A stretch of 40,129 bases of DNA from Synechococcales cyanobacterium GL140_1_metabinner_5_sub (lineage in GTDB: Bacteria > Cyanobacteriota > Cyanobacteriia > Cyanobacteriales > Chamaesiphonaceae): contig JANYHM010000095.1 in NCBI GenBank assembly GCA_025359065.1, forward strand, positions 1 through 40,129. Direction: 5' to 3'. Numbering within the stretch: position 1 is the first letter of the stretch; every line of letters begins with the position of its first letter. Of the stretch, positions 26,675 to 35,603 are shown piece by piece. The position numbers and the translations under genes were made by a program. The notes beneath the pieces were generated by a model. That model was not told where the DNA came from. It did not search any database and saw only the letters and a list, made by a program, of their open reading frames with translations.

Positions 26675-27778
26675 ATGAAAAAACTAATTTTGTTGGCCAC
26701 GTTATTTTTGCTCACGAGCTGTGATGCGATCACTGGTGCCAAGCCCAAGCCTTCGGCAACCTCTACGCCTCTGACCAGCGAATCCCCTGATCCGAATGCC
26801 CCGATCGCTGCTGGCACCCCAGGTGCTGAAACTCCTGGCCCCACTACTAATGGCCTGCCTGCTCCTTCACAGATGCCCGCTACTGTCACAGCAGGTAATT
26901 CGGTATTGCCCACTACTCCGTCAGCGGCGGGTAACGTCCCTTTAAATCCTGGACTCAATCAAGCTTCAGTTGGAGGAGTTCCTACACCTAATTCTGCCAC
27001 AGACCAAACTAAGCCGGTAAAACCGGGCGCAAAACCTCCTCTGCCATCAGGGATCTTGTCAGACCCAAACTCCACTGCTGCCCTCAATGGTGCTCCGGGA
27101 AATGACATCAAGGAGAACAGCAAAGACCCCAAAGCCAAAAATGGCAAAGGAGTTAAAGGTACAAAAGGAGTAGATCAAGCTGTTGATCCATCTTTTGCTA
27201 GTGGGAATCCGAATGCAGTTCCTCCCAAGAAAGTAGTTTCGCCCCAGACGATCGCTGATGGTGGTATTGGTGTCGCAAAAGTAGGCATGACTTTGGTCGA
27301 ATTAAAGAAAAACTTGAAAAACTCAGCGCGGTTTGAAACCCAAACCGACTTTGCCCCGGGATACAATGCTGTGGCCGTAAAACAACAGGGCAAGGTGCAA
27401 TTCTATATTCCTTATCCTAAAAATCAAAAGGTTACTGGAAATGAACAAATCAAGTTTTTAGTCACCGATAATCCCCTTTACAAAACTGCGGAGGGTGTTT
27501 CTCCGGGAATGTCGATCAAAAAAGCCACTGATATTTATGGCGGTGCCCAACTAGCCTTTAATCCCAAGGCGAAGGTAGAAGAAATCGTGGCATTTGCTAA
27601 TCAGCCCGGAGATCTGCGCTTTTTTAGTAGCGGTGCAGAAAGTAATGGTCGGGCTGGGATTTATCCGAAGAAAACTCCAGAGCAAGGCTTTGTTACCGAC
27701 AAGTTCGGTGCAAGTGGAAAGATTAAGCGGATTACTGTGGTCTGTCCAGAAAGCGTTTGCGCATCCAATCAGCTCTAA
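26675..27778 (+). CDS. Proline/threonine-rich lipoprotein
   Basis: Start ATG 26675, with TGGAGA upstream, gives a signal peptide ending in a lipobox: KKLILLATLFLLTSC, the Cys being lipid-modified. Residues 20-190 are a disordered Pro/Thr/Ser/Ala/Gly- and then Lys-rich linker. The C-terminal half (about 200-367) is a folded domain with repeated VGMTLVELKKNL and SPGMSIKKATDIYGG motifs, which look like a duplicated alpha/beta unit. The function is unknown; it probably sits on the outer side of a membrane. It is convergent with ccdA. Confidence 0.7.
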   Translation: MKKLILLATLFLLTSCDAITGAKPKPSATSTPLTSESPDPNAPIAAGTPGAETPGPTTNGLPAPSQMPATVTAGNSVLPTTPSAAGNVPLNPGLNQASVGGVPTPNSATDQTKPVKPGAKPPLPSGILSDPNSTAALNGAPGNDIKENSKDPKAKNGKGVKGTKGVDQAVDPSFASGNPNAVPPKKVVSPQTIADGGIGVAKVGMTLVELKKNLKNSARFETQTDFAPGYNAVAVKQQGKVQFYIPYPKNQKVTGNEQIKFLVTDNPLYKTAEGVSPGMSIKKATDIYGGAQLAFNPKAKVEEIVAFANQPGDLRFFSSGAESNGRAGIYPKKTPEQGFVTDKFGASGKIKRITVVCPESVCASNQL

Positions 27779-27791
27779 AATTGGTTAATGA

Positions 27792-27826
27792 AAAAGCAGT
27801 CTATCCGTCAGCGATCGGCTGCTTTT
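27792..27826. terminator. Bidirectional terminator between lipoprotein and ccdA genes
   Basis: Perfect 8-bp stem AAAAGCAG (27792-27799) with CTGCTTTT (27819-27826), plus an inner CCG/CGG pair. It is flanked by A and T runs, so it would act in both directions between two converging genes. Confidence 0.6.
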
Positions 27827-27828
27827 GG

Positions 27829-28560
27829 TCAAGTCGGAATTCGAGTTAATAGTGAAAACACCCCGAAACCCACCAGTAAAAAGCCACTGGCTGGGGTAAT
27901 CCATGCTGACCACTGGCGGAGACTGAGCAGATTTTTGATGCTGGCTGTAAAAGTCCCGGCGATTACTAATGGTGCCACGTAGCCAATCGTGTAGGCCAAA
28001 AGCAGCAAGGCTCCTAGCCCAATATTTTGAGTGCTGGCCACCCAGGCCAACAAGGTGGCTAACACCGGAGTACTGCAAGGTGAAGCTACCAAACCAAAGG
28101 TCAGACCCAGTAAATAAGCCCGCAATCCATCGGGCCAATCCTTGCCAATCCAACCCGTGCCACCCCAGTTAGGCAAGCGGATTTGGATGACTTCTAAAAG
28201 ATTTAACCCCATGATGATGGCAATCAAACTGACAATAATCGGCAGTCCCCAGCCCACTTGGCCGTAGATTTTACCCAGAGTAGCTGCGGCTATCCCTAAC
28301 CCAGCCAGAGTAGTGGCTAAACCCAGGCAAAAGAAAGTCGATCGAGTGACGGCCTGCCATCTACTCTGCTGATTTTGGCCACCAATATAGCCCACGGTAA
28401 TCGGCAGCATGGAGAGGGTACAAGGAGTTAAGCTGGTCAATAGACCAGCCAAAAACACAAAGCCGATCGACAAAGGACTTACGTGAGTTAATTGATCACT
28501 AACTAGCCGATTAGCGAATTGTTCGAGATGATAGAGCTGAAGTGTAATCTGTTCTGGCAT
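27829..28560 (-). CDS. ccdA: Cytochrome c biogenesis protein CcdA
   Basis: A six-helix membrane protein that carries reducing power from thioredoxin to the lumen for cytochrome c maturation. The two redox cysteines lie in SLTPCTLSMLP and ASPCSTPVLATLL, the duplicated CcdA/DsbD pattern. The length of 243 aa is normal. It follows ftsW by 12 bases, in the order gloB-ftsW-ccdA. Confidence 0.92.
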   Translation of the reverse strand: MPEQITLQLYHLEQFANRLVSDQLTHVSPLSIGFVFLAGLLTSLTPCTLSMLPITVGYIGGQNQQSRWQAVTRSTFFCLGLATTLAGLGIAAATLGKIYGQVGWGLPIIVSLIAIIMGLNLLEVIQIRLPNWGGTGWIGKDWPDGLRAYLLGLTFGLVASPCSTPVLATLLAWVASTQNIGLGALLLLAYTIGYVAPLVIAGTFTASIKNLLSLRQWSAWITPASGFLLVGFGVFSLLTRIPT

Positions 28561-28572
28561 AATGCGGCAAAG

Positions 28573-29826
28573 TTAAGAGGTGAAATAGGGCTGTTCGGTA
28601 GAGTCGGGGTCATCTTTGGCGCGGGCAGAATCAAAGGGAACTACTTTTTCTTCGCTGCTTTCGCGGGAAACTCGAATGAGTAGCGCAGACATTACCAACG
28701 AAGCAATCAGTGAGCTACCGCCATAGCTAAACATTGGAAAGGGCAAACCAGTAGTAGGCAATGCGCCGGTGGCGACCCCGATATTTAAAATTGACTGCAA
28801 CACAATAAAGGTCATGGCTCCCACCGCTATTAATCGGTGTACCATATTTTTCGCTCGATAAGCAATATTCAGGCTAATGGTGGCATAGGCAATAATCATC
28901 ACAATCAGCACGATCGAGCCAGCATAACCAAATTCTTCGGCAAATACCGCAAAGATAAAATCAGTATCTTGAATGGGCAAGTATGCTAGTTTTTGCTGAG
29001 AAAAACCATAACCATTGCCCCACATTCCACCAGAACCCACGGCTAGTAAACTTTGGATTAACTGAAAACCATCACCCTGGGGGTCTGCCCAAGGATTCAT
29101 AAACGACATCATCCGCTTGCGTTGATATTCTTTAAAAGCAATGCTCAATACAGCCACCATTACCCCAACGCCCGCCGTGCTGAGCAAATAGGGCATAGCG
29201 ATTCCAGCGGTACAGGCAATCAGCCATAGAGTCATGCCACAAAGCGCAGTGGTACTGAGGTTCGGCTGAAGCAAGATTCCCAACAGCACCATCGCAAAAA
29301 TTCCCAAGCCCAAGCCTTTGACCCGTATAGAGTGTTTTCGCCATTGACCAAATAACCAGGCAGCATGGAGCACCAAGAAAGGCTTAATAAGTTCGGAAGG
29401 CTGGATCTGAATCGGTCCAATTCCAATCCAGCGGCTGGCTCCTAAGGTTTCGCGCCCTAATCCGGGCAATTTGGTTGCCCAGACCATGGCGAGTATCACC
29501 CAAAGGAATCCTGGAGTAACATTGAGAATTTTTTTGAGCGGGGTTTTCACCAGCCAGCCAAAAACCGCTAGGCCAACCACCGTGTAAATTCCCTGCCGAC
29601 TTATGTAATACAGTCCGTCGCCTTTTTCTTCGCGACCATGATAATAAGAGGCCGAAAATAGCACGATCGAACCAATGGTCAACCAAATAAAAGTTAGCCA
29701 CCAAAGCATTTTGGCTGGCCCAGTCCATTCTGCACCGGTAGGGTTCAGCACGGGCATTAAGCCCCACAGTTTGGCTGCCAACTGTTTTTTGGGTTTTGGG
29801 GCTGTCCGCTTGGTCGATGATGGCAT
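28573..29826 (-). CDS. ftsW: Cell-division peptidoglycan glycosyltransferase FtsW
   Basis: SEDS-family lipid-II polymerase of the division septum. Ten or so transmembrane segments are visible. The signature region NPWADPQGDGFQLIQSLLA and DTDFIFAVFAEEFGYAG is diagnostic, with the catalytic-type Asp near DTDF. A charged cytoplasmic N-terminal tail of about 35 residues (rich in Lys and Pro) precedes the first helix. It overlaps the gloB stop by one base. Confidence 0.93.
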   Translation of the reverse strand: MPSSTKRTAPKPKKQLAAKLWGLMPVLNPTGAEWTGPAKMLWWLTFIWLTIGSIVLFSASYYHGREEKGDGLYYISRQGIYTVVGLAVFGWLVKTPLKKILNVTPGFLWVILAMVWATKLPGLGRETLGASRWIGIGPIQIQPSELIKPFLVLHAAWLFGQWRKHSIRVKGLGLGIFAMVLLGILLQPNLSTTALCGMTLWLIACTAGIAMPYLLSTAGVGVMVAVLSIAFKEYQRKRMMSFMNPWADPQGDGFQLIQSLLAVGSGGMWGNGYGFSQQKLAYLPIQDTDFIFAVFAEEFGYAGSIVLIVMIIAYATISLNIAYRAKNMVHRLIAVGAMTFIVLQSILNIGVATGALPTTGLPFPMFSYGGSSLIASLVMSALLIRVSRESSEEKVVPFDSARAKDDPDSTEQPYFTS

Positions 29827-30608
29827 TAAAATTGCTCCTTGCGTCCGCGTAGTCTAGCAAATGTTTCTATAAAATTGTTACCGGCAACTGCCAATCCCAC
29901 TGATAAAGAGACGGTAGGCACGTCCCAGCGTAAAAAAGGATTGGTCTGTCGCTCTAAACCAATAGTCGAGGGAATTGTTGGTTGGGAGTTAGATCGATCA
30001 ATACCTGCTTTATGATATCGATTTTGTAGGTTAATGTTACATGGCTCAATGGTCAATGCAAATCGCAGGTTGTTCAAAGTATATTCGTGACTACACCACA
30101 TTCTAGTGCTAGCGGGCAGTTGGCGTAGCCGATCGATTGACCCTAGCATCTGCGCCGGTGTGCCTTCAAATAATCGTCCACATCCACCACCAAAGATCGT
30201 ATCGCCACAAAAAAGTTCACCGGGCTTATTATCTACTGAGGGAAAATAATAGGCAATGTGTCCGAGGGTGTGGCCGGGGATAAAAAATATTTGGGCAGTT
30301 TGGTCGGCAAAAGTTACTCGATCGCCTTCGTTAAGATATTTGTGTTGTTTGGGGATGCGCCCTCGATCATTGGCACCACCAGAGACAATGGCTTTGGGGT
30401 AAAGTCGCAGAAGGTCTTCGATGCCCCCAATATGATCACGGTGATGATGGGTGATCCAAATGTTAATTAGTTCTAGGTGATTTTTTCTCAGCCAAGCTGC
30501 AACTGGGGCGCTTTCTCCGGGGTCAAAAACAGTGGCCTGCTGTCGGGTTCGATCGACTAAGACAAAGGCATAATTATCTTTGAGAATGGGGATGGTAACT
30601 ATTTCCAA
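29826..30608 (-). CDS. gloB: Hydroxyacylglutathione hydrolase (glyoxalase II)
   Basis: Hydrolyses S-lactoylglutathione to lactate and glutathione, the second step of methylglyoxal detoxification. The two-metal site is plain: THHHRDHIGG, then GHTLGHIAYYF and CSHEYTLNN, with the bridging Asp in FCGDTIFGGGCGR. The C-terminal helical domain (FLRWDVPTVS and ETFARLRGRK) binds glutathione in the family. It is the first gene of the gloB-ftsW-ccdA run. Confidence 0.93.
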   Translation of the reverse strand: MEIVTIPILKDNYAFVLVDRTRQQATVFDPGESAPVAAWLRKNHLELINIWITHHHRDHIGGIEDLLRLYPKAIVSGGANDRGRIPKQHKYLNEGDRVTFADQTAQIFFIPGHTLGHIAYYFPSVDNKPGELFCGDTIFGGGCGRLFEGTPAQMLGSIDRLRQLPASTRMWCSHEYTLNNLRFALTIEPCNINLQNRYHKAGIDRSNSQPTIPSTIGLERQTNPFLRWDVPTVSLSVGLAVAGNNFIETFARLRGRKEQF

Positions 30609-30687
30609 AATTCAGCCGCTGCGCAAGCAAGATTATTATTCATCCTAAAGCATCCTGGTTCTTGTGCCGAAAATCATCATATTGATA

Positions 30688-31485
30688 CTAGTGGTGGTGT
30701 GGTTTGTCGTCTGGATCTTTGGCAGGAAATGGATCTGGTGGTTTTGGGATATCGAAATTTTGTGATGCTCCACTAACTGGGTTGTCACTCAAAAGGAGCG
30801 TTGATAAACTCAGACGAGATAACGGCGAAATATCGCTGATTTTATTACTATTCAAGTAGAGTGTTAATAGGTTGAGATTAGCCAGTGGCCTAACATCACT
30901 GATTTGATTATTACTCAGAAGAAAATACCGTAGAGATTTCAGGTTCGATATTGGTGCTAAATTATCAATTCGATTATTTCTAAGATCTAGAACTATTAAT
31001 GTATCTGATTTAGCTAAAGGCTGTAAATTACTAATTTGATTATTTCTGAGATCAATAATTTCGAGGTTCTTTAGACTAGTCAAAGATGTTACATTTCTGA
31101 TCTCATTAGTCGCTAAATAAATTTCCTTAAGGCTTTTTAGCCCTGACAATGGCTCTAAATCAAAAATTTGATTTTTGCTCAGAAATAGATGCTCTAATCT
31201 ATGGAAGCTGGCAAATGGTCGTAAATCACTGATTTTTTTGTCGTAAAGATTAAGTTTGGTTAATTGACTAAGTTTCAGATCAGCTTGCTGGCAGTCAGTG
31301 GTTCCGGCTTGTTGGAGCAGCACTTCGATCGTCTTACGAGTATTTAACAGCAAGGAATCTTTCTGGTCACACCATTGAGCAAAATTTTTAATTGGTTGAA
31401 GTGGGGTAGCATGAGCTGGTAAGGCGGATAGTGCAGCTAAGGTAAGAAGCATAAGTATTTGGCAGGCATTTTTCATTGGGTTCAC
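30688..31485 (-). CDS. Secreted leucine-rich-repeat protein
   Basis: A 265-residue protein with a signal peptide (MLLTLAALSALPAHA), a cap (FAQWCDQKDSLLLNTRKTI, CQQADLKL) and about seven internalin-type repeats (LRNNQISNLQPLA and similar). The C-terminal tail is Pro/Asp-rich and ends in three histidines. The cap is the same as in the longer LRR protein at 18629-19942, so the pair arose by duplication and differ in repeat number. The ligand is unknown. Confidence 0.82.
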   Translation of the reverse strand: MNPMKNACQILMLLTLAALSALPAHATPLQPIKNFAQWCDQKDSLLLNTRKTIEVLLQQAGTTDCQQADLKLSQLTKLNLYDKKISDLRPFASFHRLEHLFLSKNQIFDLEPLSGLKSLKEIYLATNEIRNVTSLTSLKNLEIIDLRNNQISNLQPLAKSDTLIVLDLRNNRIDNLAPISNLKSLRYFLLSNNQISDVRPLANLNLLTLYLNSNKISDISPLSRLSLSTLLLSDNPVSGASQNFDIPKPPDPFPAKDPDDKPHHH

Positions 31486-31786
31486 GATGAATTTTGCTTA
31501 GTTTTTATCGATGATGGCTGCTGCTCAATCCCTATTGAGTTAGCTGAATAACCTATCTGCTAGCTCATTGTAGTTTAGATTTTTAAAATGCACCACATGT
31601 TTTATTAGGTGACAAATCAGCAATTCAAAGCCTAATAAACCAGCAGATTCAAACCTATCCACTCTAAAAGATTGCTTAACTGGTTTTTTGGACTTTACCC
31701 AAAAAACCAGGTAAAGTAGATATCAGATAGGTTACAAAAGTAATCTTGAAATTAAAGTCGGTTTAAACTCAAACCATCTAGCAACC
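31486..31786. other. Gap between the LRR and NB-ARC-WD40 genes
   Basis: This 301-base gap separates divergent genes and should hold both promoters. It is AT-rich and contains the paired hairpins described at 31680-31717. I see no short gene in it. Confidence 0.4.
31680..31717 (+). promoter_or_regulatory. Overlapping alternative hairpins upstream of NB-ARC gene
   Basis: A perfect 12-bp inverted repeat CTGGTTTTTTGG (31680-31691) / CCAAAAAACCAG (31699-31710) encloses ACTTTAC. That loop begins a second inverted repeat, ACTTTACC (31692-31699) / GGTAAAGT (31710-31717). The two cannot form fully at once. They sit about 70 bases before the GTG start. They could be an attenuator, an operator or the end of a small element. 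Confidence 0.45.
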
Positions 31787-34417
31787 GTGAACAGCCAACT
31801 TCAATGCGATCGGCTTGATCGAGACTTGATCGATCGGGGATATTCTAGCCTCAATCCAATCCAAAGAATTATTTTGAGCGGATCTCTGGCGGGCGAGTCC
31901 TATCCAGAAATCGCGGGTCAATCGGGCTATGCTGTGGAATACCTGCGAGAAGTTGGTGCACAGCTTTGGAAAGTGCTTTCACAGCTATTTGATAAAACCG
32001 TTACCAAGCGAAATATTCAACAAGTCCTGCAAGGTAAGACATTAGTCGTCACGACTCCAGAACCACAATATGTTTGGGATGAAGCGATCGATGTATCTGT
32101 TTTTTATGGCCGCACCCCAGAACTTCAGATGCTATCTCAATGGGTGATAATTGATCGATGCCGATCGATTTCTATTCAGGCAATTGGCGGGATGGGAAAA
32201 ACATCGCTGGCCATGAAGCTGACACAGCAAATCGCTCCAGAATTTGAATTCGTGGTGTGGCGATCGCTGCGCAATGCTCCACCATTGACAGCGCTACTCA
32301 CCGATTTGGTAATCCTATTTTCCCGGCAACGTGAGACTAATCTACCAACTGATTCATTGGCAATGCTCGATCATCTAATGTCCTACTTACGGCAAAGTCG
32401 CTGTTTATTGGTGTTGGATAACGTTGAGTCAATTTTGATGAGCGGGAGTTCGCATCAGTATTTAACGGGTTATGAAGGCTATGGAGAGTTATTTCGACAG
32501 GTAGCCGAAGGCACTCATCAAAGCTGCTTATTATCGACTAGTCGTGAGCAAATCTCGGAGATCTCTAGTTTTGCCGGTCATAGTCTGCCAGTGCGAATTT
32601 TAGCCCTGAATGGGCTACCGATTGAAGATGGGGTGAATGTGTTGGATGACAAGGGTTTATATATCACCATTGATCTCGCTCAAGATTTGATTGATCTCTA
32701 CCATGGCAACCCACTAGCGCTAAAGATTGTCTCCACTTCAATTCTGGAGCTATTTGATGGTCAAGTCGAGGCATTTTTAAAGCAGGGGGTGGCGGTTTTT
32801 AATGGGATAAAAGTGTTGTTGGAGAAGCAATTCGATCGACTTTCTCCGATCGAAACTCAAGTGATGCACTGGCTAGCTATTCGCCGGGAATGGGTGTCGC
32901 TGAAGGATCTACAAGGTGATTTTTTTCCGGCAATTACTCTAGCTCAACTGCTAGAAGCGCTGGAGTATCTGCGGGGTCGATCGCTCATTGAGCAGAAAGC
33001 AGGGCGATTTACCCAGCAGCCGGTGGTGATGGAATATGCCACCGATCAATTACTAGCTACTGTTTGCAGAGAAATTAGTCAGCAGCATCCCCAAATTTTG
33101 TTGCAGTATGCGCTGATGCAGGCTCAAGTGCCAGAATATCTGCGAGATAGCCAGGTTAGAACAATTATCGCGCCCTTACTCAGGATGCTAGAGAGTAATT
33201 TAGGTGGACAAGGAATTGTGATTCACTATCTGCGGCAACTCCTCACTGCATTTTCTGGCAATGAGGCGATGGCAGCCAGCTATGGGGCGGGTAATTGCCT
33301 CAATTTACTCTGTCAATTACAAGCTGACCTACAAGGGTTAGATCTGTCCGGCCTACAGCTCAGACAAGCTGATTTGCGCAATGCCAACCTAGCCCAGGTT
33401 AATTTGACTGGCTGTAACCTCTCCACTGTGCTATTTGCCGATGTGATTGGTGATGCTTATAAAGTTTGCCTCAGCCCAGATGATCGGCTTTTGGCCAAGG
33501 GCGGCAGTGATGGCAAAATTGCAGTGTGGGAAGTTCAGAGCGGTCATTACCTGCTGAATATTCCAGCTCATGAGGGGAATGTGGTGGGCTTGGTCTTTAC
33601 CCACGATAGTCAAGCTCTTATTAGTTCGAGTTTCGATCGCAAGATTGCAATTTGGGATGTGGCTAGTGGAGCCTGTTTGCGATCTTGGCAGTTGGCTACA
33701 ACCACCTATCGAATTACCTTAAGCCACGATGGTACAATCTTGGCTACCAGCAGTAACAGTGGAGATGTGTTGCTTTGGGACATCGCTACAGGTAAACAGG
33801 TAGCCACATTATCAGGTCATAGTTTGACGGCGGTGGATGTGGCTTTTCATCCTAACGATCGGCTCCTGGCAAGCTGTAGTTTCGATGCTTCGATCAAAAT
33901 TTGGGATTTAGAGACAGCGAAATGTCTCCAAACTCTCGTTGGTCACACGGGCATTATCACGGCGATCGATTTTAATGCCTTGGGCACTCATCTGGTGAGC
34001 AGTAGCTTTGATAAGTCGATTAAAATTTGGCAGGTTGATTCTGGTGAATGCCTACAAACCCTAGAACAACATTCCAATGCTGTGATTGATGTGGTATTTA
34101 GCCCTACTGGAGATCGGGTGATCAGCGCTAGCCATGATTTGACTGTCAAAATTTGGGATATGCTGCCATCTGGCCATTGGGAATGTACTCAGGTTTTACA
34201 GGGTCATGACAATACTATTTGGTCGATCGCCCTAAATTCTACCGGAGACATGTTGGTCAGTAGCGATCAAAGTGGTGTGCTGATGTTTTGGCAGTTGCCC
34301 ACGGGACTTTGCCTTAAAACTTTCCGCAGTGTTTCTAAGGCCGTTAAGTCACTGGCCTTTCATCCCGATGCGGATTTGTTGGCCAGCAGTTACGAAGATC
34401 GCCATATTCGCCTGTAG
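31787..34417 (+). CDS. NB-ARC ATPase with pentapeptide and WD40 repeats (N-terminal part)
   Basis: STAND ATPase of 876 residues starting at a GTG. Residues 10-80 form a helical N-terminal domain with an HTH look (RIILSGSLAGESYPEIAG). The NB-ARC domain has P-loop IGGMGKTS at 133-140 and Walker B CLLVLDNVES ending near 214. A winged-helix/helical arm follows, with pentapeptide repeats about 510-550 (LDLSGLQLRQADLRNANLAQ) and then WD40 blades. Translation ends at TAG 34415-34417 exactly where a blade would have the Trp of its W-D pair (HIRL, stop, DLKTDQCLQ). The frame then stays open for another 306 codons, so this is one WD40 gene broken by a nonsense change. Whether the short product works is unknown. 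Confidence 0.8.
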   Translation: MNSQLQCDRLDRDLIDRGYSSLNPIQRIILSGSLAGESYPEIAGQSGYAVEYLREVGAQLWKVLSQLFDKTVTKRNIQQVLQGKTLVVTTPEPQYVWDEAIDVSVFYGRTPELQMLSQWVIIDRCRSISIQAIGGMGKTSLAMKLTQQIAPEFEFVVWRSLRNAPPLTALLTDLVILFSRQRETNLPTDSLAMLDHLMSYLRQSRCLLVLDNVESILMSGSSHQYLTGYEGYGELFRQVAEGTHQSCLLSTSREQISEISSFAGHSLPVRILALNGLPIEDGVNVLDDKGLYITIDLAQDLIDLYHGNPLALKIVSTSILELFDGQVEAFLKQGVAVFNGIKVLLEKQFDRLSPIETQVMHWLAIRREWVSLKDLQGDFFPAITLAQLLEALEYLRGRSLIEQKAGRFTQQPVVMEYATDQLLATVCREISQQHPQILLQYALMQAQVPEYLRDSQVRTIIAPLLRMLESNLGGQGIVIHYLRQLLTAFSGNEAMAASYGAGNCLNLLCQLQADLQGLDLSGLQLRQADLRNANLAQVNLTGCNLSTVLFADVIGDAYKVCLSPDDRLLAKGGSDGKIAVWEVQSGHYLLNIPAHEGNVVGLVFTHDSQALISSSFDRKIAIWDVASGACLRSWQLATTTYRITLSHDGTILATSSNSGDVLLWDIATGKQVATLSGHSLTAVDVAFHPNDRLLASCSFDASIKIWDLETAKCLQTLVGHTGIITAIDFNALGTHLVSSSFDKSIKIWQVDSGECLQTLEQHSNAVIDVVFSPTGDRVISASHDLTVKIWDMLPSGHWECTQVLQGHDNTIWSIALNSTGDMLVSSDQSGVLMFWQLPTGLCLKTFRSVSKAVKSLAFHPDADLLASSYEDRHIRL

Positions 34418-35335
34418 GACTTGAAGACCGATCAATGCCTACAGAGTATTTCGGGTCATACCATGGCGGTTTCGCGGGTGGCATTTTCTCCTACCGCTCA
34501 GCTTTTGGTGAGTGGGGGAATGGATGGTGTCGTAAAGCTTTGGGATGTAGTTAATCAGGTGCGACTGCGAGAGCAGCCCCAAGTACTTGGTTCTAAGTCT
34601 GGTTTGGTGACAACGGTAGCTTTCCATCCTTCTGAAGCGATGGTCGCAGCCGGTGGTGTGGATAACGTGCGGATCTGGAATTATCAGCACGGGGAGTTAT
34701 TGCTGACCCTGGATCGATCGGCTATTGGTGATCTGGCGTTTCATCCTACGGGGCAATATTTAGCGACAACCAGCCATGAACCAGCGATCGATATTTGGGA
34801 TCTGCAAACTGGCGAATGTTGTCAGACTTTGATCGGTCATCAGAGTGAAAACTGGACGGTAGCTTACCATCCCCAGGGAGATCTGCTGGCTAGTGGTGGA
34901 GAGGATAATGAAGTCCGGTTGTGGCATCTTCCTAGTGGAGACTGTCGGGCGGTGCTCAAAGGACATTCGGCGGCAATTTCTTGTGTGGCCTTTAGTCCAG
35001 ATGGTCTTTATTTGGTTAGCACTAGTAAGGATCGGACTGTGCGGGTTTGGGTGGTGGCTACGGGTGAATGTATCCGCACCTCAACTAACCATACGGATTT
35101 GGTGAATTTTGTGGTGTTTCATCCCGACCCCGATCGGCTGTTAATGGCTACTTGCAGTCATGATGAAACGATCCGCCTGTGGGATACAGATTTTTGGATT
35201 TGTGTGAAGGTGTTACGTCCACAGCGGATGTATGAGGGCATGAATATTACAGGTGTAACAGGGCTGACGACAGCGCAGTTGATGGCTTTGAGGGAGTTGG
35301 GAGCGATCGAATCGGGGGATGATCAGTCAGCGTAG
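34418..35335 (+). pseudogene. C-terminal WD40 part of the interrupted NB-ARC gene
   Basis: The same frame continues for 305 residues after the [18 protein letters not shown], then six to seven more WD40 blades (for example [18 protein letters not shown]) and the typical end [18 protein letters not shown]. That terminal motif is the usual end of the family, so the original protein was about 1182 residues. A TTG at 34421 could restart translation, but no good ribosome site is seen, so I treat it as the separated tail. Readthrough or a sequencing error are alternatives. Confidence 0.75.
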
Positions 35336-35603
35336 TATATAGATTTCATAAGCAATACATACCGAATATCTTACTTTTTCTTACTGACATTACTGGTGAA
35401 CAAACTTTAAAATTCCATTGTTAGTAAAAACCCAATAAATTTACAAAGGATAATAATCATTATGACAGAACTAAAAGTTAAGAATGACTCTCCTGAATCT
35501 TCGTAGTTCTCCCACAACTGCTAATAGTAGCAATATTATAGGGGCTTTGACATTAGCTCAAAAGCTATAGAAACCAATTAGATTCACTTAGGAGTAAGAA
35601 ATT
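35336..35603. other. Gap with broken short reading frame before the amidase
   Basis: Most of this 268-base, AT-rich gap holds no gene. At 35462 an ATG with AAAGGA upstream opens a 14-residue peptide (MTELKVKNDSPESS) ending at TAG 35504-35506. A +1 shift continues the coding-like text to another TAG at 35569-35571. GGAG before ATG 35604 serves the amidase. Confidence 0.4.

Noticed and set aside
34421-35335. An independent WD40 gene starting at TTG 34421
   Set aside because: It lacks a ribosome site, starts inside a blade, and continues the frame of the upstream gene exactly, so it is better read as a separated tail.
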